Assembly (NCBI RefSeq): GCF_945952095.1
Contig: NZ_CAMFHL010000018.1
Span: 1 to 51,574, forward strand
Direction: 5' to 3'
DNA from: an uncultured Arsenicibacter sp.
Lineage (GTDB): Bacteria > Bacteroidota > Bacteroidia > Cytophagales > Spirosomataceae
Length of the DNA: 51,574 nt
How positions within the stretch are numbered: the stretch's first letter is position 1; the number at the start of each line of letters is the position of its first letter. Position numbers and translations under genes: made by a program. The notes beneath the pieces are model-generated. The model was not told the origin of the DNA and made no database searches. It saw only the letters and a program-made list of their open reading frames with translations. Shown here piece by piece: positions 25,082-32,880 of this stretch.

Positions 25082-26062
25082 ATGAAAGCTGCCATTTTTC
25101 AGCAGACAGGACTACCGGCCGATGTACTGGAAGCCATGGATGTTCCGACACCCGAGCCGGGGCCGGGCGAAATCCGGGTTAAGGTCATTGCCAGCCCCAT
25201 TAATCCGTCAGATATATCCTTTATCCAGAACCGGTATGGTATCCGGCCTAAACTGCCGGACTCGGGAGCCGGTTTTGAGGCAGTAGGTGTTATCGACAAG
25301 CTCGGCGAAGGCGTTGACCTGCGCATCGGCATGCGGGTGAGTTTCACCAGTGTCGGTACGTGGGCTGAATACGCCATTGCCAACGCGCAGGCCATCATCC
25401 CGATCCCTGATATGATGACCGACGACGTGGCCGCCCAGCTGTTTGTGAACCCCTTCACTGCCTACGCCATGGTACAGGATTCGGGCGTACAATCCGGACC
25501 CGATCAATGGCTGATGATTACGGCGGCGGGCTCGGCTTTCAGCAAAATGGTTATCCAGCTGTGCCAGCTTAAAGGTATCAAGGTGATTGGTACGGTCCGT
25601 CGCGACGACCTCAACGAGGAACTGAAGGCGCTCGGGCTGACGGAAATCATTAATACAGAAACCGAAGACATGGCCCACCGTGTCAGGCAGATTACCGGCG
25701 GCAAAGGTGTGCAATGCGTACTTGATGCCGTGGGTGGTCAGGTAGCGGCCGAAGCGCTGAAGTGCCTGGCTAAAAACGGGACCATGCTTATTTACGGCCT
25801 GATGAGCAGCGAAGACCCGACCATCAATGTAGGCCTCATGATTTTCAAGGGCTTAACTGTCAAGGGATTCTGGCTGTCCGACTGGATGAAGCACGCCGAC
25901 AGTAACGTCCGCAAGGAGGTAGCACAGCAAGTGATTTCCCTGCTGGCGTCGGGCACCATCAAACTGCCCGTTGAAGCTGCGTACGGCCTTGATCAGATCC
26001 GGGAAGCCGTTCAGCACGCCGACCGGCCGGGGCGCCACGGCAAGATTCTGGTACGGCCTTAA
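25082..26062 (+). CDS. Zinc-independent MDR oxidoreductase (quinone/enoyl reductase type)
   Basis: A 326-residue medium-chain dehydrogenase/reductase. The GroES-like half holds ASPINPSDISFIQNRYG and LPDSGAGFEAVGVIDKLG; the cofactor domain has ITAAGSAFSKMVIQLCQLKG in place of the usual AxxGxxG, and VLDAVGGQVAAEALKCL. No zinc-binding Cys/His set is visible. The NPSD and FEAVG motifs resemble the 2-enoyl thioester (MECR) and quinone reductase branches. It is probably a cytoplasmic NADPH-dependent reductase of unknown substrate. Confidence 0.8.
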   Translation: MKAAIFQQTGLPADVLEAMDVPTPEPGPGEIRVKVIASPINPSDISFIQNRYGIRPKLPDSGAGFEAVGVIDKLGEGVDLRIGMRVSFTSVGTWAEYAIANAQAIIPIPDMMTDDVAAQLFVNPFTAYAMVQDSGVQSGPDQWLMITAAGSAFSKMVIQLCQLKGIKVIGTVRRDDLNEELKALGLTEIINTETEDMAHRVRQITGGKGVQCVLDAVGGQVAAEALKCLAKNGTMLIYGLMSSEDPTINVGLMIFKGLTVKGFWLSDWMKHADSNVRKEVAQQVISLLASGTIKLPVEAAYGLDQIREAVQHADRPGRHGKILVRP

Positions 26063-26186
26063 CCGGAATTTGTCAGATAAATCCGACACCGCGGATAAAA
26101 TAATATACCAACAGGATAATTGACCGGTCGGCTTGCAGTCTGAAAAGTCCGTTCTTTGTGCTGAATTTTGTCAGGAACGTTCACCA

Positions 26187-27203
26187 ATGAACACGTTAGT
26201 TTGCACAGAGCCGGGCTCTTTTGCCTATCAGGAAGGCGTAAAACCCGAACAGTCGGCCGGTCAGGCCATTATCCGGATCAGACGTATTGGTATTTGTGGT
26301 ACCGATCTGCACGCCTTCGAAGGCACGCAGCCGTTTTTTTCGTACCCGCGTATTTTAGGCCATGAACTGGCGGGTGAGCTCGTCAGTGCCGACGGTGCTC
26401 CGGATTTTGCGGTTGGCGAGGCCGTAACCTTTATTCCGTATTTCAACTGCGGGGTATGCGTTGCCTGCCGCGCCGGTAAACCAAATTGCTGCGTTACGAT
26501 TAATGTCTGCGGGGTTCACAGTGACGGCGGTATGGCCGAGTACCTGAGCGTTCCGGCCAGTTCACTGATTCACGGCGAAGGCCTGAGCTACGAAGCGCTT
26601 GCGCTGGTTGAGCCCCTGGCCATCGGCGCCCACGGTGTCCGGCGCGCGGCGATCCAGCCCGGCGAATTTGTGCTGGTTGTCGGAGCAGGTCCGATTGGTT
26701 TAGGCATTATGGAAATAGCCCGAATTGCGGGTGCTGTCGTAATAGCAGTAGACATCAATCCGGACCGGCTGCGGTTCTGCAAAGAAAAGCTGTCGGTAGC
26801 CCATACCATTAACGGGTTAACGGAAGATGTCGTGGCACGGTTGAGCGACATTACCGGCGGCGATATGCCTACGGTAGTGATCGATGCTACCGGCAGTTTG
26901 CGCGCAATCAACACCGGTTTTCAGTATCTGGCCCACGGCGGCCGGTACGTACTGGTCGGGTTACAGAAAGGCGACATCAGTTTCAGTCATCCCGAATTTC
27001 ACAAGCGGGAAGCTACGCTGATGAGTAGCCGGAACGCCACCCGGGTTGATTTCGAACACGTGATCCAATGCATGAAAAAAGGCTTGATTGATCCAACCAC
27101 CTACATCACCCACCGGGTCGCATTTAGTGAGGTAAAGGATACCTTTGCCAGCTGGCTTGATCCGGCATCCGGCGTGATTAAAGCCATAGTATCGCTTGGC
27201 TGA
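26187..27203 (+). CDS. Zinc-dependent alcohol dehydrogenase (MDR)
   Basis: A 338-residue protein from the ATG at 26187. The catalytic zinc site is given by Cys in RIGICGTDLHAFEG, by GHELAGE and by a Glu further on; the structural zinc site is CGVCVACRAGKPNCC. The Rossmann motif VVGAGPIGLGIMEIARIAG is followed by DINPDRL, in which Asp favours NAD. This fits the sorbitol/threonine/galactitol-type dehydrogenases of sugar or polyol metabolism, but no kinase or transporter neighbour pins down the substrate. It follows the preceding MDR gene by 124 nt. Confidence 0.85.
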   Translation: MNTLVCTEPGSFAYQEGVKPEQSAGQAIIRIRRIGICGTDLHAFEGTQPFFSYPRILGHELAGELVSADGAPDFAVGEAVTFIPYFNCGVCVACRAGKPNCCVTINVCGVHSDGGMAEYLSVPASSLIHGEGLSYEALALVEPLAIGAHGVRRAAIQPGEFVLVVGAGPIGLGIMEIARIAGAVVIAVDINPDRLRFCKEKLSVAHTINGLTEDVVARLSDITGGDMPTVVIDATGSLRAINTGFQYLAHGGRYVLVGLQKGDISFSHPEFHKREATLMSSRNATRVDFEHVIQCMKKGLIDPTTYITHRVAFSEVKDTFASWLDPASGVIKAIVSLG

Positions 27204-27328
27204 TAAATGGTTAGTTTCTGTGTTTTTGTGCCCCGTTATGAATTTTACCAATACGTTTGTATTAGTCAAATGAAAAAAGGGAAACAACAAAGTAGAAACT
27301 GTTTATGATATGTCTTTTTTGGTAGAAG

Positions 27329-27360
27329 TTGGAACAAGTAACAAAACTGTCGTAAATTGC
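27329..27360 (+). promoter_or_regulatory. Possible promoter of the OmpA-family gene
   Basis: TTG at 27329-27331, a 21-nt spacer and TAAATTGC at 27353-27360 resemble the Bacteroidota TTG/TAnnTTTG pair with one or two mismatches in the -7 box. The position is 60 nt before the ompA-like start. Confidence 0.3.
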
Positions 27361-27419
27361 GCTCTAATTCATTGTGTGACAGTTTTAACCTTCACCTGCT
27401 ACGAATACTTACTAAACTT

Positions 27420-28301
27420 ATGAGACAGACCCTTTTTGTACTGGTTGCTTTGTCAATGCTCTCATCATGTGTGGGCAAGAAAAAACTGACTGATCTGCAG
27501 AACCGCTACAACGAGCTGGAATCAGCCCGCAGCAAAGCGGTTGCCGATCTGGCTGACTGCGACAAAAAATCAGCCGATCTGAACGCTCAGTTACGTACGA
27601 AAGACGGCGAAATTCAAAGCCGCAACACACGGATTCAGGAGTTACAGTCGCAAATCGACGACCTGAAGAAAAACAACAACAACCTGCTTGACCGCATGGC
27701 CGATCTGTCGATCGTCAGCAAGCAAGGCGCTGAAAGCATCAAGAAATCTCTTGAGACGCTGAACGAGCAGACAAAATATGTGAACAACCTGAACCAGTCA
27801 ATGCAGCGCAAAGACTCGCTGAACCTGGCACTGGTAATGAACCTGAAGCGTTCACTGGCCGACATCAACGATCAGGACGTACAGGTTGAAGTGAAGAAAG
27901 GGGTTGTTTACGTATCAATTTCTGACAAGCTTCTTTTCCCTTCAGGCAAGTGGGAAATCAACAAGCCTGCTGAAGAAGTTCTGGGCAAGGTAGCCTCGGT
28001 TGTAAATGACCACAAAGAACTGGACATCCTGGTAGAAGGCCACACAGATCCGGTTCCGTTCTCATCAGACAACCTGAAAGACAACTGGGATCTGAGCGTA
28101 CTGCGTGCAACATCCGTAGTGCGTATGCTGCAAGGCAAATTCGGTGTAGCGCCTGAGCGTCTGACTGCCGGTGGCCGTGGAGAGTTCGTGCCTAAGTCTG
28201 ACAACACAACGCCGGATGGCCGTAAGACAAACCGTCGTACAGAAATCATCCTGACCCCGAAACTGGATCAGTTCTTCAACCTGCTCTCGACAGGCAAGTA
28301 A
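27420..28301 (+). CDS. OmpA-family lipoprotein with coiled coil
   Basis: A 293-residue protein from the ATG at 27420. The lipobox LSMLSSC puts the lipid-bearing cysteine at residue 17. Residues ~20-130 are a long coiled coil (RYNELESARSKAVADLADCD onward). The C-terminal ~110 residues are an OmpA peptidoglycan-binding domain with VEGHTDPVPFSSDNLKDNWD, LSVLRATSVVRML and GRGEFVPKSDNTTPDGRKTN. It should tie the outer membrane to peptidoglycan. Codon use is of the highly expressed kind (many CTG, CGT, AAC). It ends in a strong terminator. Confidence 0.9.
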   Translation: MRQTLFVLVALSMLSSCVGKKKLTDLQNRYNELESARSKAVADLADCDKKSADLNAQLRTKDGEIQSRNTRIQELQSQIDDLKKNNNNLLDRMADLSIVSKQGAESIKKSLETLNEQTKYVNNLNQSMQRKDSLNLALVMNLKRSLADINDQDVQVEVKKGVVYVSISDKLLFPSGKWEINKPAEEVLGKVASVVNDHKELDILVEGHTDPVPFSSDNLKDNWDLSVLRATSVVRMLQGKFGVAPERLTAGGRGEFVPKSDNTTPDGRKTNRRTEIILTPKLDQFFNLLSTGK

Positions 28302-28327
28302 TTGACGACAGCGTCATCACATACCCG

Positions 28328-28358
28328 GCGGGGCTGAGCAATCAGCCCCGCTTTTTTT
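28328..28358 (+). terminator. Strong intrinsic terminator after the OmpA gene
   Basis: A 10-bp GC stem GCGGGGCTGA/TCAGCCCCGC (28328-28337 with 28342-28351), loop GCAA, then seven T residues (28352-28358). This is a textbook structure on the plus strand. Confidence 0.95.
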
Positions 28359-28380
28359 GTGGCGTTGTCAGAAGGCAGAT

Positions 28381-28803
28381 TTACCGCATCAGTAAGTGCC
28401 AGGCTTCCCTGAAATCAGCTGATTCCGGCCGTCGCTGCCGCTTTTCCGCTTCAACCAGATGAATTGATGAGCTGTAGGCAATGAAGACGCTGACCGGAAA
28501 GATATAGAAAATGTGAAGCGGTTCAAGATAAATGATTGCGAAGTCGAAATCCTGCAAACTATAGTTTTCGCGAAGCATACGCCGCCGGTTTGTTTTTGTT
28601 CGCCGCGTATCAACAACATAATTTGCCGTTTTCGCGTCAAACCAGGCATATTTCACCTGAATGCGGTAGAGAGTACGGTCAATATCAAGAATAATATCGT
28701 AGGGTAACCGGTCTCCGATTGGTTTACAGACACCCCATCCTGATTTCAGGGCCTGTAAGATTACTGCCTGTTCAGCAATATCACCTTTCTGTTTCGTCAG
28801 CAC
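28381..28803 (-). CDS. PD-(D/E)XK homing-endonuclease-like protein (I-Ssp6803I / PDDEXK_5 type)
   Basis: A 140-residue protein starting with GTG at 28803; no upstream ATG. It has the features of the PDDEXK_5 group I intron-associated endonucleases: KQKGDIAEQAVILQALKSGW at the N-terminus with Glu11, then PIGDRLPYDIILDIDR with Asp36, then RIQVK with Gln49 and Lys51. These form a restriction-type catalytic core E...D(x12)QxK. I-Ssp6803I, the founding member, is encoded inside a tRNA-fMet group I intron of Synechocystis and cuts the anticodon region of intronless tRNA-fMet genes. Here the gene lies outside the intron, 65 nt downstream of the split initiator tRNA and in the same orientation. The assignment is from pattern, not alignment; other free-standing PDDEXK_5 proteins exist. 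Confidence 0.82.
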   Translation of the reverse strand: MLTKQKGDIAEQAVILQALKSGWGVCKPIGDRLPYDIILDIDRTLYRIQVKYAWFDAKTANYVVDTRRTKTNRRRMLRENYSLQDFDFAIIYLEPLHIFYIFPVSVFIAYSSSIHLVEAEKRQRRPESADFREAWHLLMR

Positions 28804-28833
28804 AGCCTTTTTTTGCTTGTGACGAATAAAATA

Positions 28834-28861
28834 AAAAAGGCCACTTTTCAGTGGCCTTTTT
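28834..28861 (-). terminator. Terminator of the tRNA-fMet transcript
   Basis: A perfect 11-bp stem AAAAAGGCCAC/GTGGCCTTTTT (28834-28844 with 28851-28861), loop TTTTCA on the plus strand, begins 7 nt beyond the tRNA 3' end. On the minus strand it is followed by a T-run. It separates the tRNA from the endonuclease gene 31 nt further. Confidence 0.9.
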
Positions 28862-28867
28862 ACTTAG

Positions 28868-29221
28868 TAGCGGGAGCTGGACTCGAACCAGCGACCTTTG
28901 GGTTATGCTTGCTACTACAACTTTCGTTGCTTCTGCTGATGCAGAATTTGTAGTCTGGACTGTCTCTTCACCCTCTCCATGACGAGGTAGGGGCCTGCCA
29001 TTCAGTCTCTACACCTTTCCTGACGAGTCAGGACTTGGCTCGGGATTACCACACTACCGGCTTCCCCGAATTTGACAAGATACACGTAATCGTTACCAAC
29101 TACGCTGCCCATAACTTCAGTTTCTGGTTTTACCCACCCGATACAAATAAGTGCGATCTGTACCTGTTCTGCTGAAGTTGCATTGCTGAGCCCAACGAGC
29201 TACCAACTGCTCCATCCCGCG
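28868..29221 (-). tRNA. Initiator tRNA-fMet(CAU), split by a group I intron
   Basis: Complement of exons 29189-29221 (nt 1-33) and 28868-28907 (nt 34-73). The spliced cloverleaf has a 7-nt acceptor with C1 opposite U72 (no Watson-Crick pair), A11:U24 in the D stem, three G:C pairs at 29-31:39-41 and anticodon loop CUCAUAA with CAU. These are hallmarks of bacterial initiator tRNA. The T arm is GCTGG-TTCGAGT-CCAGC. A73 follows and CCA is not encoded. The intron lies between U33 and C34. A CA repeat at both junctions makes three cut positions give the same tRNA; only the one after U33 obeys the group I rule (exon ends in U, intron ends in G). Confidence 0.93.
28908..29188 (-). ncRNA. Group I intron (tRNA type, IC3-like), 281 nt, no ORF
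   Basis: On the minus strand, in order: a P2-like pairing AACUUCAG/CUGAAGUU (29172-29179 with 29113-29120); P element AAAUUCGGGGAAGCC (29059-29073); Q element AAUCCCGAGCCAAG (29034-29047), pairing as P4 (UCGGG/CCCGA); a perfect hairpin UCCUGAC-UC-GUCAGGA (29018-29033); R element AGAGACUGAA (29001-29010); S element AAGAGACAGUCC (28957-28968), pairing as P7 (GACUG/CAGUC); P9 hairpins UUCUGC/GCAGAA (28931-28946) and CAAC-GAAA-GUUG (28918-28929); and a terminal omega-G at 28908. The Q-R-S strings closely match cyanobacterial tRNA-Leu group I introns as I recall them. I could not assign the internal guide sequence (P1) with certainty. Confidence 0.92.
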
Positions 29222-29246
29222 GTTTTCGCGTCAATCATCTAACTGA

Positions 29247-29275
29247 TTGGACTGCAAAGGTAGTAGTTATATTTG
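29247..29275 (+). promoter_or_regulatory. era: Possible promoter of era
   Basis: TTG at 29247-29249, 18-nt spacer, TATATTTG at 29268-29275, reading toward era. It overlaps the tRNA promoter on the other strand. A second -7-like TACCTTTG lies at 29287-29294 but lacks a spaced TTG. Confidence 0.5.
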
Positions 29276-29284
29276 AAAAAACAA
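29255..29284 (-). promoter_or_regulatory. Promoter of the split tRNA-fMet
   Basis: Read on the minus strand: TTG (29284-29282), 19-nt spacer, TACCTTTG (29262-29255). This is a full Bacteroidota-type promoter. The tRNA begins at 29221, 34 nt after the -7 box. Confidence 0.7.
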
Positions 29285-29309
29285 GCTACCTTTGTAAAAA
29301 AAATAACAG

Positions 29310-29348
29310 CCCTCCCCCAAAAATGTTTTGTGCGGGAGGGATTTTTTT
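29310..29348 (+). terminator. Terminator-like hairpin in the era leader
   Basis: Stem CCCTCCC/GGGAGGG (29310-29316 with 29334-29340), 17-nt loop, followed by ATTTTTTT (29341-29348). It lies between the era promoter and the era ATG at 29373, with no plus-strand gene upstream that would need it. It could attenuate era or stop stray transcripts. Confidence 0.55.
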
Positions 29349-29372
29349 CGGTAATCATTGGTTATCAAGAGA

Positions 29373-30317
29373 ATGGAATCAGAAGAAAATTTTTCAATTG
29401 AACCGGTACAACGACAGGAAGAACCTTATCCCGGACGCGCCGGCTTTGTCAGTATCATCGGAAAACCCAATGTCGGGAAGTCGACACTGATGAATCAGCT
29501 GGTGGGCGAACGCCTTTCGATCATTACCTCGAAGGCCCAGACCACCCGCCACCGGATTATGGGTATCCTGAACGGCACCCACAACGGCGAAGATTTTCAG
29601 CTGGTTTATTCGGATACACCCGGCATCATTCAGCCCCAGTACAAACTCCATGAGTCCATGATGAGCTTTGTCCGCGGGTCGCTCGAAGACGCCGACGTAG
29701 TCCTGTTCGTGACCGATATTTTCGAAAAACACGACGAGAACGATGTGCTCAAACGGCTGAAACATGCCGATGCTCCGGTCATTCTGCTGATCAATAAAAT
29801 TGATCAGGCAACGCAGGAACAGGTTGACGAAAAAGTGGCTTACTGGCAGGAAAACGTCCCGGCAGAGGTAATTCTTCCGATTTCGGCCCTTAACGGTGTC
29901 AACCTGGAGCCTTTGTTCCACGAAATCATTACCCGTCTGCCCTATCACCCGCCTTACTTCCCGGCGGATGAAATGACCGACAAGCCCGAACGCTTCTTTG
30001 CCTCCGAAATTATCCGGGAAAAAATCTTCCTGAATTATAAGAAAGAGGTACCGTATAGCTCTGAGGTAATCATCACGTCGTTTAAAGACAAGGAAGATAT
30101 GATTGTCGTACAGGCAGAAATTCTGGTTGAACGGCCAACGCAACGCTCGATCCTGCTCGGTGAAGGCGGTAAAATGATTAAAAAGACCGGTATCATGGCC
30201 CGTGAGGAGCTGGAACGGTTCTTTGGGAAGAAAGTATATCTTGAAACATTTGTAAAAGTTGAGCCCGACTGGCGCAGCAAAGAACGTATGCTGAAGCGGT
30301 TGGGTTATGAAGAATAG
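29373..30317 (+). CDS. era: GTPase Era
   Basis: A 314-residue GTPase that binds the 3' end of 16S rRNA during 30S maturation. The start is ATG at 29373 rather than the in-frame TTG at 29358. G domain motifs: GKPNVGKSTLMNQLVG, SDTPGI and NKID; the switch region TSKAQTTRHRIMG is characteristic of Era. The C-terminal KH domain contains EGGKMIKKTGIMAREELERF and the terminal DWRSKERMLKRLGY. The N-terminus has an acidic ~20-residue extension. It is followed by der 71 nt later, giving a GTPase pair for ribosome assembly. Confidence 0.95.
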   Translation: MESEENFSIEPVQRQEEPYPGRAGFVSIIGKPNVGKSTLMNQLVGERLSIITSKAQTTRHRIMGILNGTHNGEDFQLVYSDTPGIIQPQYKLHESMMSFVRGSLEDADVVLFVTDIFEKHDENDVLKRLKHADAPVILLINKIDQATQEQVDEKVAYWQENVPAEVILPISALNGVNLEPLFHEIITRLPYHPPYFPADEMTDKPERFFASEIIREKIFLNYKKEVPYSSEVIITSFKDKEDMIVVQAEILVERPTQRSILLGEGGKMIKKTGIMAREELERFFGKKVYLETFVKVEPDWRSKERMLKRLGYEE

Positions 30318-30388
30318 CGTGAGGAAGGTTTCAGGGCTGCTTTAACCAAACCGGCTGCCCCCCTTCGCTGATCACCTCCTTTGACATT

Positions 30389-31696
30389 ATGGCAAATATT
30401 GTTGCAATCGTGGGCCGTCCCAACGTCGGAAAGTCCACCCTATTTAACCGCCTGACCGAACAGCGGCAGGCCATCATGGACAACCAATCGGGCGTAACGC
30501 GTGACCGGCACTACGGTTTTGCGGAATGGACAGACAAACACTTCACAGTCATTGATACAGGCGGATACGTGGTAGGCTCCGAAGATGTCTTCGAAGGCGC
30601 CATCCGCGAACAGGTTGAAATTGCGCTCGACGAAGCCACTGTGGTCTTGTTTGTGGTTGATACCATGACGGGCATGACCGGCCTCGACGAAGATTTCGCC
30701 AACGTACTCCGCCGGTCAAATAAACCGGTGTATGTCGTGGCCAATAAATCCGAAACGGCCGACCGCCGGCAGGCGGCAGCCGAATTTTATGCCCTTGGTC
30801 TGGGCGATCCGTATCCGGTTTCGGCCCAGGATGGCGGTGGTACCGGTGATCTGCTCGACCAGGTTATCACCCATTTCCAGACTGACGGCATTGAAAATCC
30901 AAACGGCGGTATTCCACGGATTTCGATTCTGGGCCGGCCAAACGTCGGCAAATCGTCATTCGTTAACATCCTGTTAGGGCAGGAGCGTAACATCGTTACC
31001 GACATTGCCGGTACTACCCGTGATGCCATCAACACGCGCTACCGCGCCTACGGACAGGATTTTATCCTGACCGATACGGCTGGTATCCGCCGGAAATCAA
31101 AAATCAAGGACAACATCGAATTTTACTCCATTCTCCGGTCGCTGAAGGCGATGGAAGAATCGGACGTTTGTATTGTGATGCTGGACGCGACCCGTGGCTT
31201 CGAATCACAGGACTTCAACATCATCGGTCAGGCGATCCGGGCCAAGAAGGGTGTTGTGGTCATGATTAACAAGTGGGACGCTGTGGAGAAAGACCATAAA
31301 ACGGCCGATAACTGGCGTAAGGAGATGATTCAGCGCATGATGCCGATTGATTACCTGCCGATCATGTTCGCATCGGTGCACGAGAAACAGCGGATTTTCC
31401 AGGTAATCGAAAAAGCCATGGAGGTGTATGAAAACAAACACAAGAAAATCACTACCTCGAAGCTGAACGAAGCCATGCAGCCCGAAATTGAAGCCTACCC
31501 GCCGCCATCGACCAAGGGTAAGCAGATCAAGATCAAATACATGCTGCAGCTGCCGACGCCATCGCCGACTTTCGTATTTTTCTGTAATCTGCCACAGTAC
31601 ATTAAGGAATCCTATGAACGCTTCCTGGAGAACAAGCTCCGGGCGCATTTCGGCTTCGACGGTGTACCGATAACGCTCTTTTTCCGGCAGAAATAA
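30389..31696 (+). CDS. der: Ribosome-assembly GTPase Der (EngA)
   Basis: A 435-residue protein with two tandem G domains, unique to Der. Domain 1: GRPNVGKSTLFNRL, DTGG, NKSE. Domain 2: GRPNVGKSSFVNILLG, DTAGIRRKSKIKD, NKWD. A C-terminal KH-like domain ends in LRAHFGFDGVPITLFFRQK. It acts in 50S subunit assembly. Domain 1 has NKSE where NKxD is usual, as in many Bacteroidota sequences. It probably shares the era transcript. Confidence 0.95.
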   Translation: MANIVAIVGRPNVGKSTLFNRLTEQRQAIMDNQSGVTRDRHYGFAEWTDKHFTVIDTGGYVVGSEDVFEGAIREQVEIALDEATVVLFVVDTMTGMTGLDEDFANVLRRSNKPVYVVANKSETADRRQAAAEFYALGLGDPYPVSAQDGGGTGDLLDQVITHFQTDGIENPNGGIPRISILGRPNVGKSSFVNILLGQERNIVTDIAGTTRDAINTRYRAYGQDFILTDTAGIRRKSKIKDNIEFYSILRSLKAMEESDVCIVMLDATRGFESQDFNIIGQAIRAKKGVVVMINKWDAVEKDHKTADNWRKEMIQRMMPIDYLPIMFASVHEKQRIFQVIEKAMEVYENKHKKITTSKLNEAMQPEIEAYPPPSTKGKQIKIKYMLQLPTPSPTFVFFCNLPQYIKESYERFLENKLRAHFGFDGVPITLFFRQK

Positions 31697-31716
31697 TACA
31701 GTTATCACCTTAGTTG

Positions 31717-31765
31717 CAGCCGATGGCCGTCCGTTCCGGACCAATAGCCATCGGCTGTTTTTTTT
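31717..31765 (+). terminator. Intrinsic terminator after der
   Basis: An 11-bp perfect stem CAGCCGATGGC/GCCATCGGCTG (31717-31727 with 31747-31757) followed by eight T residues (31758-31765). It ends 3 nt before the EamA gene start at 31769, so EamA expression must come from within or after it. Confidence 0.92.
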
Positions 31766-31768
31766 TAT

Positions 31769-32677
31769 ATGGAGGTTTCCCGAATCCGCTACTGGCTGGG
31801 CGTTCTGTTCGTTTTTCTGGCCGCGTTCTGTTTTGCCCTGAAAGGCGTGCTGATCAAACTGGCCTATCAGTATCACATTGATGCGTTGTCGCTGCTGACG
31901 CTGCGGCTGCTGTTTGCGTTGCCGTTTTACGTCGGCATTGCGCTATATCAGCAGCAGCGGGCTCCGATTACCCCACTCACGGTCCGCGAATGGCTATGGC
32001 TTTTCTTTCTGGGAATCACAGGTTACTACTTGGCCAGTTACTTTAACTTTATTGGTCTGGTCTACATTTCGGCCAGTCTGGAGCGGATTCTGCTGTTTAC
32101 CTATCCGACGTTTGTGTTGCTGATGAATGCCGTCACCAAAAAGCGTGGCATCAGCCGGCTGCAATGGGGTGCCCTGGCCCTGACGTATCTTGGCATTCTG
32201 ATTGCGTTTGCTCCCCACATTCAGTTCGGCGATCACCATGCGGTTTTACTGGGCGCTTTCTGGGTTATTCTGAGCGGGCTGGTCTATGCGGTTTATCTCG
32301 TCGGCAGTGACTCAATGATTGCCCGTGTGGGCTCGCAGCGGTATACATGCTATGCGCTGATTGCGGCAACCATTCCGGTGGTTATCCACTGCCTGATTCA
32401 GAATGGTTTTGCCCTTACCAGCTATCCGGCACCAATCTATCTGCTGACGGCTATTATGGCTGTTTTCGTCACCGTTGTGCCGACCTTTATGATTGCTGAA
32501 GGGATAAAGCGGGTGGGATCAGCCAATGCCTCACTGGTAGCCAGCATCGGGCCGGTCTTTACCATTGTCCTGGCATCCGTACTTTTAGGCGAAAAAATTA
32601 CGGCATTACAGTTACTGGGAACGGCATTTGTTTTAGCTGGTGTATCCTTAATCGGGTGGCGCGGAAAAAAAATATAA
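31769..32677 (+). CDS. EamA/DMT-family transporter
   Basis: A 302-residue membrane protein with ten hydrophobic helices in two EamA halves. The first begins LGVLFVFLAAFCFALKGVLI; the second contains AFWVILSGLVYAVYLVGSD and ends SIGPVFTIVLASVLLGEKIT then LLGTAFVLAGVSLIGW, the usual DMT finish. It probably exports metabolites or amino acids. The substrate cannot be told. The ATG sits immediately behind the der terminator T-run, leaving almost no leader. Confidence 0.85.
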   Translation: MEVSRIRYWLGVLFVFLAAFCFALKGVLIKLAYQYHIDALSLLTLRLLFALPFYVGIALYQQQRAPITPLTVREWLWLFFLGITGYYLASYFNFIGLVYISASLERILLFTYPTFVLLMNAVTKKRGISRLQWGALALTYLGILIAFAPHIQFGDHHAVLLGAFWVILSGLVYAVYLVGSDSMIARVGSQRYTCYALIAATIPVVIHCLIQNGFALTSYPAPIYLLTAIMAVFVTVVPTFMIAEGIKRVGSANASLVASIGPVFTIVLASVLLGEKITALQLLGTAFVLAGVSLIGWRGKKI

Positions 32678-32880
32678 AATTTTAAATCCAAGCTAATCGT
32701 TATTCCGTATAGATGATAGACAACTTAAAAACAGTCGGTCATATTAATTTATTACTCAATACAATGGTTGGAAGATTGTCCCATTAGATAAGGTTTTATC
32801 TCACAAAAGACATCAAAAAACAGTTGTATGAGAATAAGTAGTATCTTTCATTCACGCACGCACCTTAATGTTCTACGGAT

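Noticed and set aside
28908..29188. Group II intron or an IS insertion in the tRNA
   Set aside because: No GUGYG start, no domain V and no transposase or target duplication beyond the 2-bp CA; the Q-R-S elements are those of group I.
28868..29221. Two separate tRNA-like fragments or a tRNA pseudogene
   Set aside because: The two pieces join into a perfect initiator cloverleaf with all class-specific features, and the insert has a complete group I core.
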